Of a stretch of 64,000 bases of DNA, positions 10,265 to 20,541 are shown one piece after another. The position numbers were made by a program, and so were the translations under genes. Source of the stretch: Dysgonamonadaceae bacterium (GTDB taxonomy: Bacteria > Bacteroidota > Bacteroidia > Bacteroidales > Azobacteroidaceae). Numbering within the stretch: position 1 is the stretch's first letter; each line of letters opens with the position of its first letter. Location: the NCBI GenBank assembly GCA_031289145.1, contig JAITQA010000075.1, positions 1-64,000 of the forward strand, read 5' to 3'. The notes below the pieces were generated by a model. It ran no database searches, was not told where the DNA came from, and saw nothing but the letters and a program-made list of their open reading frames with translations.

Positions 10265-12370
10265 CTATCTCAGAAATTTAAGCGCTTCTCCATTTGCAGA
10301 TTTAGCGATATAAATACCTTTCGGCAGATGCCTCAAATCAATATCTCTCTCTTTTTTGCAAATCAACTTACCCAATGTGTTGTAAATGGTAACCGGATTT
10401 CCGGTATCATTCAATAAAATATTGTTGATTATCTTCAGATTACCTTTTGAACGGATAATGTTCTCTATTCTCGTCCGAGATGATTCAAGTATCGGAAATC
10501 CTCTGTTTACACCCGAAACAAGCGTCCATTTTCCATCTGAAATAGTATAATTCAATAAATCTACAAAATTAGCGGAACACATATCTTCTAAGTCTTCATA
10601 CGAACCAAATGTTGTAATATTTTCCGGATTCGAATCGCCAAACGCCATCAAATCACCTGATTGTGCATAATAGACGGCTTGTGAAGCTACATTCAATAAG
10701 CCGGTATTCATGCTTGCTTGGTTTCCGATAGCGGCTAAGATAGTTCCACTAAAAACTTTTCCTATCTCTGTCTGAATTCTTACCATTCCGGCAAAATAAC
10801 TATTCTTGATGATCGGCGCTCCATTGCTCCAAGCAAGTAATCCCCCGCCAACAGCGTCAGTGGGTGCAGTAGGTACTTCCTCTACCGTGGCATAGTTCAA
10901 TTCAATTGCAGCTAATGATGCGCAGTTTTGAAGCGTTAAATTAGCATTGGTAATTCCACCAACGAATGAACTGACAAACGTTCCTCCCAAAACAGCTATA
11001 TTCTCTATTATCACATTTTGGATTATTAAGGGACCGTTGGAATAAGCCACCAGGGCTGCTGTATATAAACTGCTCGGATGTGAAGAGATGAACCCATCGG
11101 AAAGCGTTAAATTCTTTATCATAGTACCGCTTGATGTGTTTACCCTTCCAAAGAATGCTACAGCATTTGCTCTGTTTGCTAATCCACCATTTGCGCTACC
11201 ACTGATTGCATTACCCAGAGTACTGGTGTATGGAGTTTTGTAATCTATGTAAAGTCCACCCACTTTATATCCTTGTCCATCAAATATTCCTTTGAAAGAA
11301 TTCGTTGGACCTCCTATCGGTTTCCAGTAATGATCCCTAAGATCAATATCAGCGCCTAATTTAACCGTCTTTGCAGTAAAATCTACTTGTCCGGCGGTTC
11401 CGGAAGGACGACCGGGAGCATCACCGGTTCCATTCATCAACAAAGAGAAGCCAGCCAATTCCGCAGGCGTTGACAATATATATTCCGTAGCCGATTCATG
11501 CCCAATATACCAGGATATATCATAGTACGAAGGATCACTCCACCAGTTATTTGTTTCTTGTGTTCCAACAGGAGGGGTTCCTACCGTACCGTTTATGCGG
11601 GTAAAATCTCCCCAATATTGAGCCTCACGATAAAGTGAAGCCGACTCGGTCGGAACAAACAATCCACAAATTTCTTTATTCACTCCTAGAAATGGATCTG
11701 AGACCAATTCCAAAGGTAATATCCGTTCACAAGTAATTGTATTCAATGTGGCAGTCGCAAACGAAAAACGCCCAAGTGAAGTGATTGATTCCGGAATTGT
11801 AATGGTTTTAAGGCCACTGCTTTTAAACGCATAGTCGCCAATGATCGACAAATGAGCAGACAAAGTCACAGACGTAAGATTGGAGCAGGCATTGAAAGCG
11901 CTTTCGCTTATCATAGTAGCTCCATTTGGAAGAATCACAGAGATCAGCGTTGCTTTGCCTGTTTGTGTTGCTGTGTGATAGAATGCATTAACAGGAATTG
12001 CATTGACCGGATTTACTCCTTCCGCAACAATTGTTGCATTACTTATATCAAGCGTTTCAAGTAGCAAAAATTCATCTCGCAAAGTAATAAAATCAGTTCT
12101 ATTTATTTCACCCGTGAGTACCAGATCAATTATACTGTTTTTATCTTCGTCACTGATTTGAGAAGAAAGCATTCCGGGAGCTACTTTCAATATTTTTACC
12201 GGTACACGTCCTCCATATTCACAGGCTCCAATAGAGGGGGTTTCCTTGCGAATATATCCGCGTTGATCGGTTGTAGGAGTCAATATTGACGTAACAGCCA
12301 TACTTGTAGTGATATTTGATATCAGAAGAAAGACCCATAAAGTTCCGAATGAATAAATCTTTTCCATCAT
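10265..12370 (-). CDS. Multidomain surface/secreted protein: BspA-type LRR_5 repeats, GLUG-like beta-solenoid region, T9SS-like C-terminus
   Basis: LPNGATMISESAFNACSNLTSVTLSAHLSIIGDYAFKSSGLKTITIPESITSLGRFSF (LRR_5); DGQGYKVGGLYIDY, GIYIAKSANGEALKFLR. Confidence 0.75.
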   Translation of the reverse strand: MMEKIYSFGTLWVFLLISNITTSMAVTSILTPTTDQRGYIRKETPSIGACEYGGRVPVKILKVAPGMLSSQISDEDKNSIIDLVLTGEINRTDFITLRDEFLLLETLDISNATIVAEGVNPVNAIPVNAFYHTATQTGKATLISVILPNGATMISESAFNACSNLTSVTLSAHLSIIGDYAFKSSGLKTITIPESITSLGRFSFATATLNTITCERILPLELVSDPFLGVNKEICGLFVPTESASLYREAQYWGDFTRINGTVGTPPVGTQETNNWWSDPSYYDISWYIGHESATEYILSTPAELAGFSLLMNGTGDAPGRPSGTAGQVDFTAKTVKLGADIDLRDHYWKPIGGPTNSFKGIFDGQGYKVGGLYIDYKTPYTSTLGNAISGSANGGLANRANAVAFFGRVNTSSGTMIKNLTLSDGFISSHPSSLYTAALVAYSNGPLIIQNVIIENIAVLGGTFVSSFVGGITNANLTLQNCASLAAIELNYATVEEVPTAPTDAVGGGLLAWSNGAPIIKNSYFAGMVRIQTEIGKVFSGTILAAIGNQASMNTGLLNVASQAVYYAQSGDLMAFGDSNPENITTFGSYEDLEDMCSANFVDLLNYTISDGKWTLVSGVNRGFPILESSRTRIENIIRSKGNLKIINNILLNDTGNPVTIYNTLGKLICKKERDIDLRHLPKGIYIAKSANGEALKFLR

Positions 12371-12402
12371 TATGTTATATTTATTAAATTAAATAATGTG
12401 AA

Positions 12403-14760
12403 TTAAGGTACCGGAGTACGGTTGTTATTGTTCGCAAATTCTTCTTTTTCCCAAGTTCTAAAGTCGGTGAAAAAGATATGTTCATCCTTGATTCCATTAC
12501 TTGGCAGTTTGGAAGTTGTAGTCAATGCAGAACCAAAACTGCGATAAATACCCCATTTGTTACGCATATCTATGCAGTTAGTTCTCCACATATTGATTTT
12601 TTTACCTGCTACTTTGGGCGTTTTATCACTGTCGTATTCAAGGACAACAGTCCCTGTAGCCATGTTGGTGATTTTGATTCGGTAATAACCTTCTCTTGTA
12701 TAGTGCATTTCTTCCTGCACCTGCAACCATTGATCTTCTACTTGTGAAGCAAAAAGGCTCCGGTCGCTTTCCATCACTGTACCCCAGCCCCCTTGAGCGC
12801 CATTCAATTCACCCTCTTGGCTATGTATGACTTGCAAACGCCGATCGGTTTGACTTCTGTTTGATGAACGCAATGAAAGCGTGATGAGCGGAGCTCCGTT
12901 GGCTCCCTCTTGTGCTTTCAATTGGTGGATATGGCAAAAACTTGAACTGGGCTGATAACCTTTCGGAATCTTAAATTTCCATTCTATTATTTGCCATTCA
13001 CCATAATTTCCGTTGACAATTCCGTTCCCGTTTCCTGTCTTTGACTTCATTTCATTTCGCTGACGATCAACAGATCCGCTACAAGCACATCGGTCAACAT
13101 CCAAGGGTCCGGTCGTTATATGATTATCAAAACGATAGACATAATATCCCAGGTCATTGTCGAGCAGTACTTGGCAGTGAATACCATTAATATCTCCGGT
13201 CGTGTACTGACAATCAGAAACGGTACAATTAGGTGTTTCAGAATAATCCCATTTGAATCCACCCATTTTTGTGTTGATGAAAGATTGTAATTGTTTACCG
13301 GTATAAGCCCCGGACATGATCCATGATGCATCAGGAGTCATCGACATACGAAGCGCGTAACCCCTAACGGCAGGGTCATCATCCATACCCATTTGATTCA
13401 ATGTCAGTGATATTTCAACGGCTAAATTATTTACATCCTTGAAGAGGATAGTAGCCTGACGGTTTAATCCGGATGTATTTGCGATAGCAGTAAACGTAAT
13501 TGAATTTGCTGTTGTGTTTTTGATTGATAGCCAATTAGGAGGTGGATATCCCTGAATCTCAGCATTCCAATCAACATCGCCGGTAGCATTTACTTCAAAT
13601 ACTATATCTCCTCCTTCAACTGCAATAATTGTAGATGAAGGAGTTACAGACAACAGAGGAGTGTAGGGATCATAAGAAAGAGCTCCACCTGTTACCGCAT
13701 TTCCCTGTCCTGCCAATGGTATCGTATTTGATTTTATCTCTAAATCGGGAATACCGTCGGAATAAGAGGCAAAAATACCGGAATAGTAAGAGATAAGATT
13801 TTGAATAGATGCTTCGCTCGCTCCATTTTGCCAAATAGTATTCTTAATCAATCCTTTTACCTTTCCGTTACCATCAAAATCACTTGTTGTGCCATAAACT
13901 CCATTCCAAGTGGTATTATTGGTTAAAATAGTATTGATAATATTAAAGGGAGCATTGCTGTTGATATAAACTCCACCTGTACGGCCTCCTTTATTATTAA
14001 CAAATGTACTGCTGATGATTGATGTTTCATTGTTAGCCAAAATACTTCCAGCTCTGGCATTGGATTCGTTCCCATAGAATGTCGTATTGACAATTATTAA
14101 GTTTGAAGAATTGTTTTCTGCTCCGGAAATAATACCAGCCATCACATCATCGTTAGTAGCAATGGTTCCAACAGATAATAATTGTTTATTATTGATAAAT
14201 GCACAGTTTTTGATAGTAAGGTGGCTGTCATTTGCCAGGAAAATAAGACCTCCTCCTGAATTTTCCGCCAATGTTGATTTGCAGTTCTTGAAAACAATAT
14301 TGTCTAATACTACATCAATAAAAATGGAAGAAGGTAATAGCTTACCGATACAAAACACTATACCATTGTACGTTCCAGAAATATTTTCGAATACTAAATC
14401 TTTGAAAGTGTAAACAGCTCCGTCTGCACCGGATGTTGAACCCAGCAGAAAGAGCTGTCCCTCTGTATAATTAGAAGAAATAACAACCGGTTTATTATTT
14501 GCTTGATTCATACCCTCAATAATAATCTGAGCTGCCACATCCGGCATCACAAATGCACTGCTTGTCACAATTTTATTATCCGGAAGATTTGGAATATTAA
14601 AAACTACAATTCCTCCATTCTTTGTCCATGCCTGGCTCAAAGCCCATCTGAAGGTTCCTTCTCCTGTGCCGTCTCCTCCAACGGAAACAGTATAAGTAGC
14701 TGCTTTTGTTGTTATTAAAGAGCAGATGACCAGATTCAAAATAAATAGTTGTTTTTTCAT
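12403..14760 (-). CDS. Secreted beta-helix + BACON-like + jelly-roll polysaccharide-lyase-like protein
   Basis: ORF 12403..14916; Met at 14760 (MKKQLFILNLVICSLITTKAATY) gives signal peptide. Beta-helix region, BACON-like TPSSTIIAVEGGDIVFEVNATGDVDWNAEI, then RQRNEMK / FCHIHQLKA / NKWGIYRSF motifs. Confidence 0.65.
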   Translation of the reverse strand: MKKQLFILNLVICSLITTKAATYTVSVGGDGTGEGTFRWALSQAWTKNGGIVVFNIPNLPDNKIVTSSAFVMPDVAAQIIIEGMNQANNKPVVISSNYTEGQLFLLGSTSGADGAVYTFKDLVFENISGTYNGIVFCIGKLLPSSIFIDVVLDNIVFKNCKSTLAENSGGGLIFLANDSHLTIKNCAFINNKQLLSVGTIATNDDVMAGIISGAENNSSNLIIVNTTFYGNESNARAGSILANNETSIISSTFVNNKGGRTGGVYINSNAPFNIINTILTNNTTWNGVYGTTSDFDGNGKVKGLIKNTIWQNGASEASIQNLISYYSGIFASYSDGIPDLEIKSNTIPLAGQGNAVTGGALSYDPYTPLLSVTPSSTIIAVEGGDIVFEVNATGDVDWNAEIQGYPPPNWLSIKNTTANSITFTAIANTSGLNRQATILFKDVNNLAVEISLTLNQMGMDDDPAVRGYALRMSMTPDASWIMSGAYTGKQLQSFINTKMGGFKWDYSETPNCTVSDCQYTTGDINGIHCQVLLDNDLGYYVYRFDNHITTGPLDVDRCACSGSVDRQRNEMKSKTGNGNGIVNGNYGEWQIIEWKFKIPKGYQPSSSFCHIHQLKAQEGANGAPLITLSLRSSNRSQTDRRLQVIHSQEGELNGAQGGWGTVMESDRSLFASQVEDQWLQVQEEMHYTREGYYRIKITNMATGTVVLEYDSDKTPKVAGKKINMWRTNCIDMRNKWGIYRSFGSALTTTSKLPSNGIKDEHIFFTDFRTWEKEEFANNNNRTPVP

Positions 14761-14819
14761 TGTAATATGTTTAGTGTTATAGTTGATCGCTATACTATAA
14801 CGAAGCCGAGCATGTAGCT

Positions 14820-16181
14820 TTAATTGATTATTTTTTGCGTAGCTCCTGCTGCTTTGATAATGTAAATTCCTTTCGGAAGCACAATTTGGAGTTCTTCTTG
14901 AGCAATATTGCTCCAAACCTTCTGACCTGTCAAATTGTATACTTCCACAATACCTGTCTCTATTCTTGAAACGAAAATAATCCCATGAGAAGCATAAGCA
15001 GTGAAAGATGGGGCTTTTAAGGGTTTGATACCGGTGGTAGTTGTGTTTTCAAATACAGGAAAATCCACATTAGGTTTTTTCACCCATTGTTCGCCGATAT
15101 TATTTATATTCAGGGCGGCAACAAATTCATTGGTTTTCATGTCATTGAGGGATTTTGCACTGCCAATGAAAATGTCATTTCCAGCACTATTACCTGAATC
15201 TTTATAAGTATTGTTGTCCAGGTAGTAATTATTGTCTCCGGTGAGATTATCAGAAGTTGCATTGGATATCGGAGTGGTAGTTGTACCGATTGCTCCGACC
15301 AATCCGCCGATAAAAATATTGGTAGAACCGGAAGTCTTAGTAACAGTTCCAGAATTGTAACTATTATTGAGACTTGTTACATTTTGAGAACCGCCGATTA
15401 TGCCTCCACCATACACAGCAGCTTCAGGCAGAACATCAGAGGTATAATCCATTGTTACAGAAGCCCAGTTAGCCAAGTTGTAATAGATTACTCCGGCATT
15501 GGAAAAACCAATCAAACCTCCGACATGGGCCCCTCCGATTACTTCAACTCCTCTATTGATTACATTGAAGACCGATAAGTTAGCATTACGATTATTGAAC
15601 CCAATCAAGGCGCCTACCGAATAATTACTCGGATGCGTTTTAACAAGGCCTTTATCCAGAATAATATTTTTGATATAAGAGTCGGCACCCTGGTTGTTAA
15701 CTCGGCCAAAAAGACCAGCCATATTACCTGTATTGACATTTGCTGCCCCTTGATGGATATTTGCCGCAACACCGACATAAGCATATTGCGCATCCGAATA
15801 ATCAATATACAGACCTGAGATTGTATGTCCTTGTCCGTCGAACCATCCTCCAAAAGAGTTTTGTCCTTGTCCTATCGGCACCCAGTAATGATCGCTTAAA
15901 TCAATATCGGCGCCCAATTTGAAGATTTTGTTTCTCAATGGACTTTCCGTACCGGAAGAGCCGCTGTTGCCATTCCCGTTAATAAGATACGAGAGACCTG
16001 CTAATTGCGCCGCAGTTGTGAATGTGTACTCATCCTGAATATTGCTTTGATCAAACCAAGATATGTCATAAAATCCCCACCAATTGTTGTCGGCTTGTGT
16101 CCCGGTTGGCGGAGTTGCATGTAATTGTGCGGAGAGAGACACAATTAAAAATAGCACAGAAGTAATAGTTACTCTTTTCAT
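14820..16181 (-). CDS. Secreted GLUG-like beta-solenoid protein with T9SS-type C-terminal sorting domain
   Basis: Signal peptide; FKLGADIDLSDHYWVPIGQGQNSFGGWFDGQGHTISGLYIDY; C-terminal VEVYNLTGQKVW...LPKGIYIIKAAGATQKIIN. Confidence 0.72.
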   Translation of the reverse strand: MKRVTITSVLFLIVSLSAQLHATPPTGTQADNNWWGFYDISWFDQSNIQDEYTFTTAAQLAGLSYLINGNGNSGSSGTESPLRNKIFKLGADIDLSDHYWVPIGQGQNSFGGWFDGQGHTISGLYIDYSDAQYAYVGVAANIHQGAANVNTGNMAGLFGRVNNQGADSYIKNIILDKGLVKTHPSNYSVGALIGFNNRNANLSVFNVINRGVEVIGGAHVGGLIGFSNAGVIYYNLANWASVTMDYTSDVLPEAAVYGGGIIGGSQNVTSLNNSYNSGTVTKTSGSTNIFIGGLVGAIGTTTTPISNATSDNLTGDNNYYLDNNTYKDSGNSAGNDIFIGSAKSLNDMKTNEFVAALNINNIGEQWVKKPNVDFPVFENTTTTGIKPLKAPSFTAYASHGIIFVSRIETGIVEVYNLTGQKVWSNIAQEELQIVLPKGIYIIKAAGATQKIIN

Positions 16182-16282
16182 AATGAATATAGGTGAGCTT
16201 CCAATATTATTTACAGCAATGAAAAGGAGAAGCTCATTACCTCTTCATGTGTCATTTATTGATTATTGTTTGAAAAAAATAT

Positions 16283-19200
16283 TTACTTGACGATCAGTTT
16301 ATAAATATTACCTTTTCCACTTTGTCGAATGATTCGCACAATGTAAATCCCAGGTTGGGGTGGAGCAATCAGACTGTTTTTATTCCGATTAGCATATTTC
16401 ACAGGGATCTGCCTTCCTGAAGTCATATCTATAATCTCCCAATGTATCTTTTTTCCCGGAATCGCAGGTAGGGAAACAATGCCATTTACCGGTATCGGAT
16501 TGGGATATATCCTATTGTTTGTTTTTACAATGTTTTCTGTATTGGAAAAACCGTCTTCTTTTAGCAGTTCAATAGCATCTACAATGAATGTATAGTTCGA
16601 TGATGAGATATTTTTATTGACAATGGTAGTTCTGATGATAACATCGCCGCTTTGGGAGACAACAATATTGGGGATGGTTTTGGCATAATAGCCGATTGTC
16701 CCGTATTCATCTATGGTATTACCTGTATTTACACCATTTACAGAAAGTTGTATGATAGCTCTTCCGGGTGTATTTTTTTTATAAAAATAGTTGAGAGTAT
16801 AAGTATCCGCTAATATATCAGGGATAATGTAGTCAACATAATTTCCGATTGTTCCACCATTAAATTCCCTGTTCATTCCGTTACTAGCAACAGGCTCAGA
16901 ATTGGTTTTAGTACTCATTCCTTCTCCGTACATAGTATATGCGCCGGTTTCTCCTTCTATTTTTCCTCCCGGTTTAAACTCAACTGCTTGGATGGGATAG
17001 CTTTCCAATATGGTGGTGGTATGACTGACAGCAGGAATTTCAATTGGTTCTCCTTCTTTCACATACCATTCGCCACCAAAGCGCGATGTGTAAAAAACAG
17101 TGTTGGCAAACGAGATATCTGTAGCTTTTTTTAATTGTATCAGACCTGTATTTCCAGACGGTTTTTCCATCTTGATAGTATTGAGTAAGGCCTGTTTTAC
17201 CTCATCCAGCACCATTGCAAAACGGTCATCGTTTGTTTCAAATTGCATAGAACAATTTTCCATAATCAGTTTTTCTACATGGCGGAACCAGAATCCATAC
17301 GAAGGCTGCACGCCAAAATCCGACACATTGTATTTTCCTACTCCTAATTCTGGAGGGATGATATTTGAGTCGCTCAACGGATTTCCTCCTTTAAGTAACA
17401 TATTGATATTCGAAAATTTCACATTAACAATATCGGCAGAACTTCTTCCGTCGGGTAAATTTACCAATGATTTCCCATCCATATCTGTACCTGTTTTGTA
17501 TCCGGCAATGATTGAAGTAGCTTTGTTTTGTGAGCCATCATAATCTGTCCATCGCGTGGAATTGTATTTACTTCCGCCATAAATCTCTGCTATATTTACA
17601 TTGTTGATAAAAATGTTTTCAACTTTGCCTATATTGATATTCGTACTCAACAATTCCGTTCTGCTGCTTCCATTTTCATTTTTGAAAGTGAAAGATTTCG
17701 CTTTCCCTCCCATTGTCCGTCCTCGATTGGATATGGAAATAAAAAAGGGCGCTCTTGTACGACGCATTTGGGATACCATGGCATATTGGCTTTTATCCGG
17801 TTCTCCATTGCATTGGTAATCATTATTATACAAATGATCCGGATTGGTTCCTCCACAATTCAAATAGATGTTTTTTATATATGCTCCGTCATTTGTTGAG
17901 ATGGAGAATCCGGCTTTGTTTCCTGCTAACACATAAATATTATCGACACAGATATACTGAATGTCATCGGCTGTTTCCGAACCGATCTGAAAAAGATTAC
18001 AATTGGTATCTCCTATAATATTTCTCACCTTGAAATTGCTGGAGGGACGGGTAAATCCGAGCGAACAGTCCGATCCTAATTTTACAATGTCGTCGGAGGC
18101 TCCCTGTGCATAAATATTAATGGCGAAAACATTGTTACAGGCCATATAATCAAAAATATCACGCACATTTCCACCTGCGTTTCCGGCAAAAACATCATGG
18201 GTATTTATTCCATCGGTACCTGTTGCCAATAAGACAAAGTGTCCTCCTCTTAAAATAGTCAACATATTACCGGTATCACCTCCATTAAGTTTTTCTTTTG
18301 TAACCGGATCAATGTAATATGGCTTATCTGCATTTGGAGCGGATGTTTCCGTGTACCAAAGATCGTTCGGATTGTACAATCCTCCCACTTCGATATTCGT
18401 ACACAGTTTAGCCACAATCATTTTGTCTTGCCGGTTGTTGGTGGAATTATTCATTACACCATCGGAAGTGACAAGATTTCCCGCCCCGGTAATTGTTCCG
18501 TTTCCAATGATTTTAATGTTATCTTCCCGTTCAGCAAAAATCATACAATTGCGAAAGAAAGTATGCCCAACATCTTGTTTTGAGAGATAATTTTCGGGGG
18601 TTTTATAGGGTCCTGTACTTGTGGCACTTGTTCCGCTTCTGTATTCTTTGTCGGAGAAATAGGTTGTTTCGGGTGCATCGCCGTTTTTAAGTGCGCTAAG
18701 GGTAGCGTCTTTGTTTACATACAAGTACACATTGCTCAAAAGGTGGATGGTACTCATTTGAAATGTTCCGGTCTCAAAAGAGAGTGTTCCTCCACCCAGT
18801 GAGTTCAAGTAGCGAATGGCTTCATCTATTTTAATTGTCTGATCGGTTCCGGTAGTAATTCCATAGCTTTCGGCATCTAACTTTCCGGAATAGAATTTGG
18901 CAATATTGGATTCACCTGCGTTTGGTCCTCCAACAACGACCAATTTAAACCAATGTTCCTTACCGGAAGTCAATGCTGGTGTTTGTACCTTATTAAATTC
19001 TATAAATAAACAGTTTATATCTTCCCAAGTAGCTCCTTTATTTTTAGACATTTTGATTTTGACACTGGAAGCTCCTTGTGGCGTTTGCCAATTAAACTGC
19101 GGACGACTGTAAGTGTCCTCAGTTTCTTTATAAATAAGCGAACGGTCAATGACTCTGGCAAAGCTTGTAAGCACATCAACCACTTTCAATGTGGTGTAGC

Positions 19201-20119
19201 AAGCGCCACTATTCAAAATCTCCGGTTCGGCTAAAGTCAACGAATAAGATGCTGAAAAATCATATTCTCCGGCTTGCGGTAAAGAAGCATTAAGGAATGT
19301 AATTTCTACATCCTGTTTGTTTTGCGCCCGCAGGTCTAATCCGGACAAAACCACTGTTTGGCTTCCGTCGGCATTTTTCTGAATTTCGGCTTGTCCGATT
19401 TTTGGGAAACGATATCCATCTCCAAAACGACCAACAGACTGTGTGGCAAGTTCCGAAAGAAGTACCGTTCCGCGTCCGATGACATTGACGGTCGTACTGT
19501 TCGTAGTAGCATTGATTCCTTGCGGAACAGTTATCCTGACAGTTACTGCAGGCCCTCTCATTCCTGCATAAAAATTGAGTCGGAGATTGGTTGGCGTATT
19601 TGCTGTTATGGTTGCTTTGCCTCCCGTAACTTCAACATTCCCAGTGGCAACCATCCCCATGTTGACCGTTCGGGCGATAGTAACAAGTTCTAATTTCCCG
19701 GCGGTTGCTCCTCGTTGGATTCTGATCGTGTAGGTTTTTTCCTTGCCGCCAACCATTACGATTAGCTTATCTCCTTCAACGACAGCTACCGTTTCCGTTT
19801 TAACAACATTGTCGGCAGATTTGACGACATAGCTCTGAACGGTATTGTATTTCGATTTAATCTGTGAGAGAAGTGATGCTACACTGCTTATTTTTGATTC
19901 TGTAATACCTTTATCTATATCAGTATCAACTGTATAAATATAGGTATTTCCTTCGTTCAGAAACAATTCACTTCCGGTAATTTTCCCGATATTGAGATTG
20001 TTTTCCGAAGGAACAATTGCCAAATCATCCACAACAATTTCACATCGAACACTAAAAACGACCAAAAACAATGAACAAAAAACAAATAGTGTCTTCATAA
20101 ACCAAGCAATAAAATTCAC
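16283..20119 (-). CDS. Large secreted GH28 polygalacturonase-like protein with N-terminal beta-sandwich regions, C-terminal CBM-like module and T9SS-type tail
   Basis: GITTGTDQTIKIDEAIRYLNSLGGGTLSFETGTFQMSTIHLLSNVYLYVNKDATL; IKIIGNGTITGAGNL; C-terminal RIYPNPIPVNGIVSLP...GIYIVRI. Signal peptide probably begins at internal Met 20098. Confidence 0.75.
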   Translation of the reverse strand: MNFIAWFMKTLFVFCSLFLVVFSVRCEIVVDDLAIVPSENNLNIGKITGSELFLNEGNTYIYTVDTDIDKGITESKISSVASLLSQIKSKYNTVQSYVVKSADNVVKTETVAVVEGDKLIVMVGGKEKTYTIRIQRGATAGKLELVTIARTVNMGMVATGNVEVTGGKATITANTPTNLRLNFYAGMRGPAVTVRITVPQGINATTNSTTVNVIGRGTVLLSELATQSVGRFGDGYRFPKIGQAEIQKNADGSQTVVLSGLDLRAQNKQDVEITFLNASLPQAGEYDFSASYSLTLAEPEILNSGACYTTLKVVDVLTSFARVIDRSLIYKETEDTYSRPQFNWQTPQGASSVKIKMSKNKGATWEDINCLFIEFNKVQTPALTSGKEHWFKLVVVGGPNAGESNIAKFYSGKLDAESYGITTGTDQTIKIDEAIRYLNSLGGGTLSFETGTFQMSTIHLLSNVYLYVNKDATLSALKNGDAPETTYFSDKEYRSGTSATSTGPYKTPENYLSKQDVGHTFFRNCMIFAEREDNIKIIGNGTITGAGNLVTSDGVMNNSTNNRQDKMIVAKLCTNIEVGGLYNPNDLWYTETSAPNADKPYYIDPVTKEKLNGGDTGNMLTILRGGHFVLLATGTDGINTHDVFAGNAGGNVRDIFDYMACNNVFAINIYAQGASDDIVKLGSDCSLGFTRPSSNFKVRNIIGDTNCNLFQIGSETADDIQYICVDNIYVLAGNKAGFSISTNDGAYIKNIYLNCGGTNPDHLYNNDYQCNGEPDKSQYAMVSQMRRTRAPFFISISNRGRTMGGKAKSFTFKNENGSSRTELLSTNINIGKVENIFINNVNIAEIYGGSKYNSTRWTDYDGSQNKATSIIAGYKTGTDMDGKSLVNLPDGRSSADIVNVKFSNINMLLKGGNPLSDSNIIPPELGVGKYNVSDFGVQPSYGFWFRHVEKLIMENCSMQFETNDDRFAMVLDEVKQALLNTIKMEKPSGNTGLIQLKKATDISFANTVFYTSRFGGEWYVKEGEPIEIPAVSHTTTILESYPIQAVEFKPGGKIEGETGAYTMYGEGMSTKTNSEPVASNGMNREFNGGTIGNYVDYIIPDILADTYTLNYFYKKNTPGRAIIQLSVNGVNTGNTIDEYGTIGYYAKTIPNIVVSQSGDVIIRTTIVNKNISSSNYTFIVDAIELLKEDGFSNTENIVKTNNRIYPNPIPVNGIVSLPAIPGKKIHWEIIDMTSGRQIPVKYANRNKNSLIAPPQPGIYIVRIIRQSGKGNIYKLIVK

Positions 20120-20511
20120 CTATTAATTGAAAATACTTTTTCAGATTGCTTTCCATTTTGGTCGGTAGCAATCACCTTGATTTTTATTGCGCCGGTTATG
20201 TTTTTGACTTCTTCCAGTAAGAAATATTCAGTGGATTTGATTTCCTGAGAAAAATCAGTGATTGACCTTGTCAGAGCGTTGTCACGATACACATCAATTC
20301 TGAACAGTTTATTTGGAGCGCTAACCCTGGCCTTGAGCGTATACATCGCTTCTTCATTTAATGTTATGCTGTTGAAATCTGCTGTTTCCACCTCATTGTA
20401 TTGATAGAAGAGTATTTCAGGCCCAAAACGTGCAAAAAAGTCATCCTCCTCGCATCCTACTAAGGTAAGCAAAAAAACGGAAATAAATATCAAATTTTTC
20501 ATAAATATCAT
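20116..20511 (-). CDS. Small lipoprotein encoded after SusD
   Basis: Signal peptide with lipobox MKNLIFISVFLLTLVGCEED; overlaps start of GH28 ORF. Confidence 0.65.
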   Translation of the reverse strand: MIFMKNLIFISVFLLTLVGCEEDDFFARFGPEILFYQYNEVETADFNSITLNEEAMYTLKARVSAPNKLFRIDVYRDNALTRSITDFSQEIKSTEYFLLEEVKNITGAIKIKVIATDQNGKQSEKVFSINR

Positions 20512-20541
20512 TTTTAACTATTTTTTTTAACATCTGAATAT

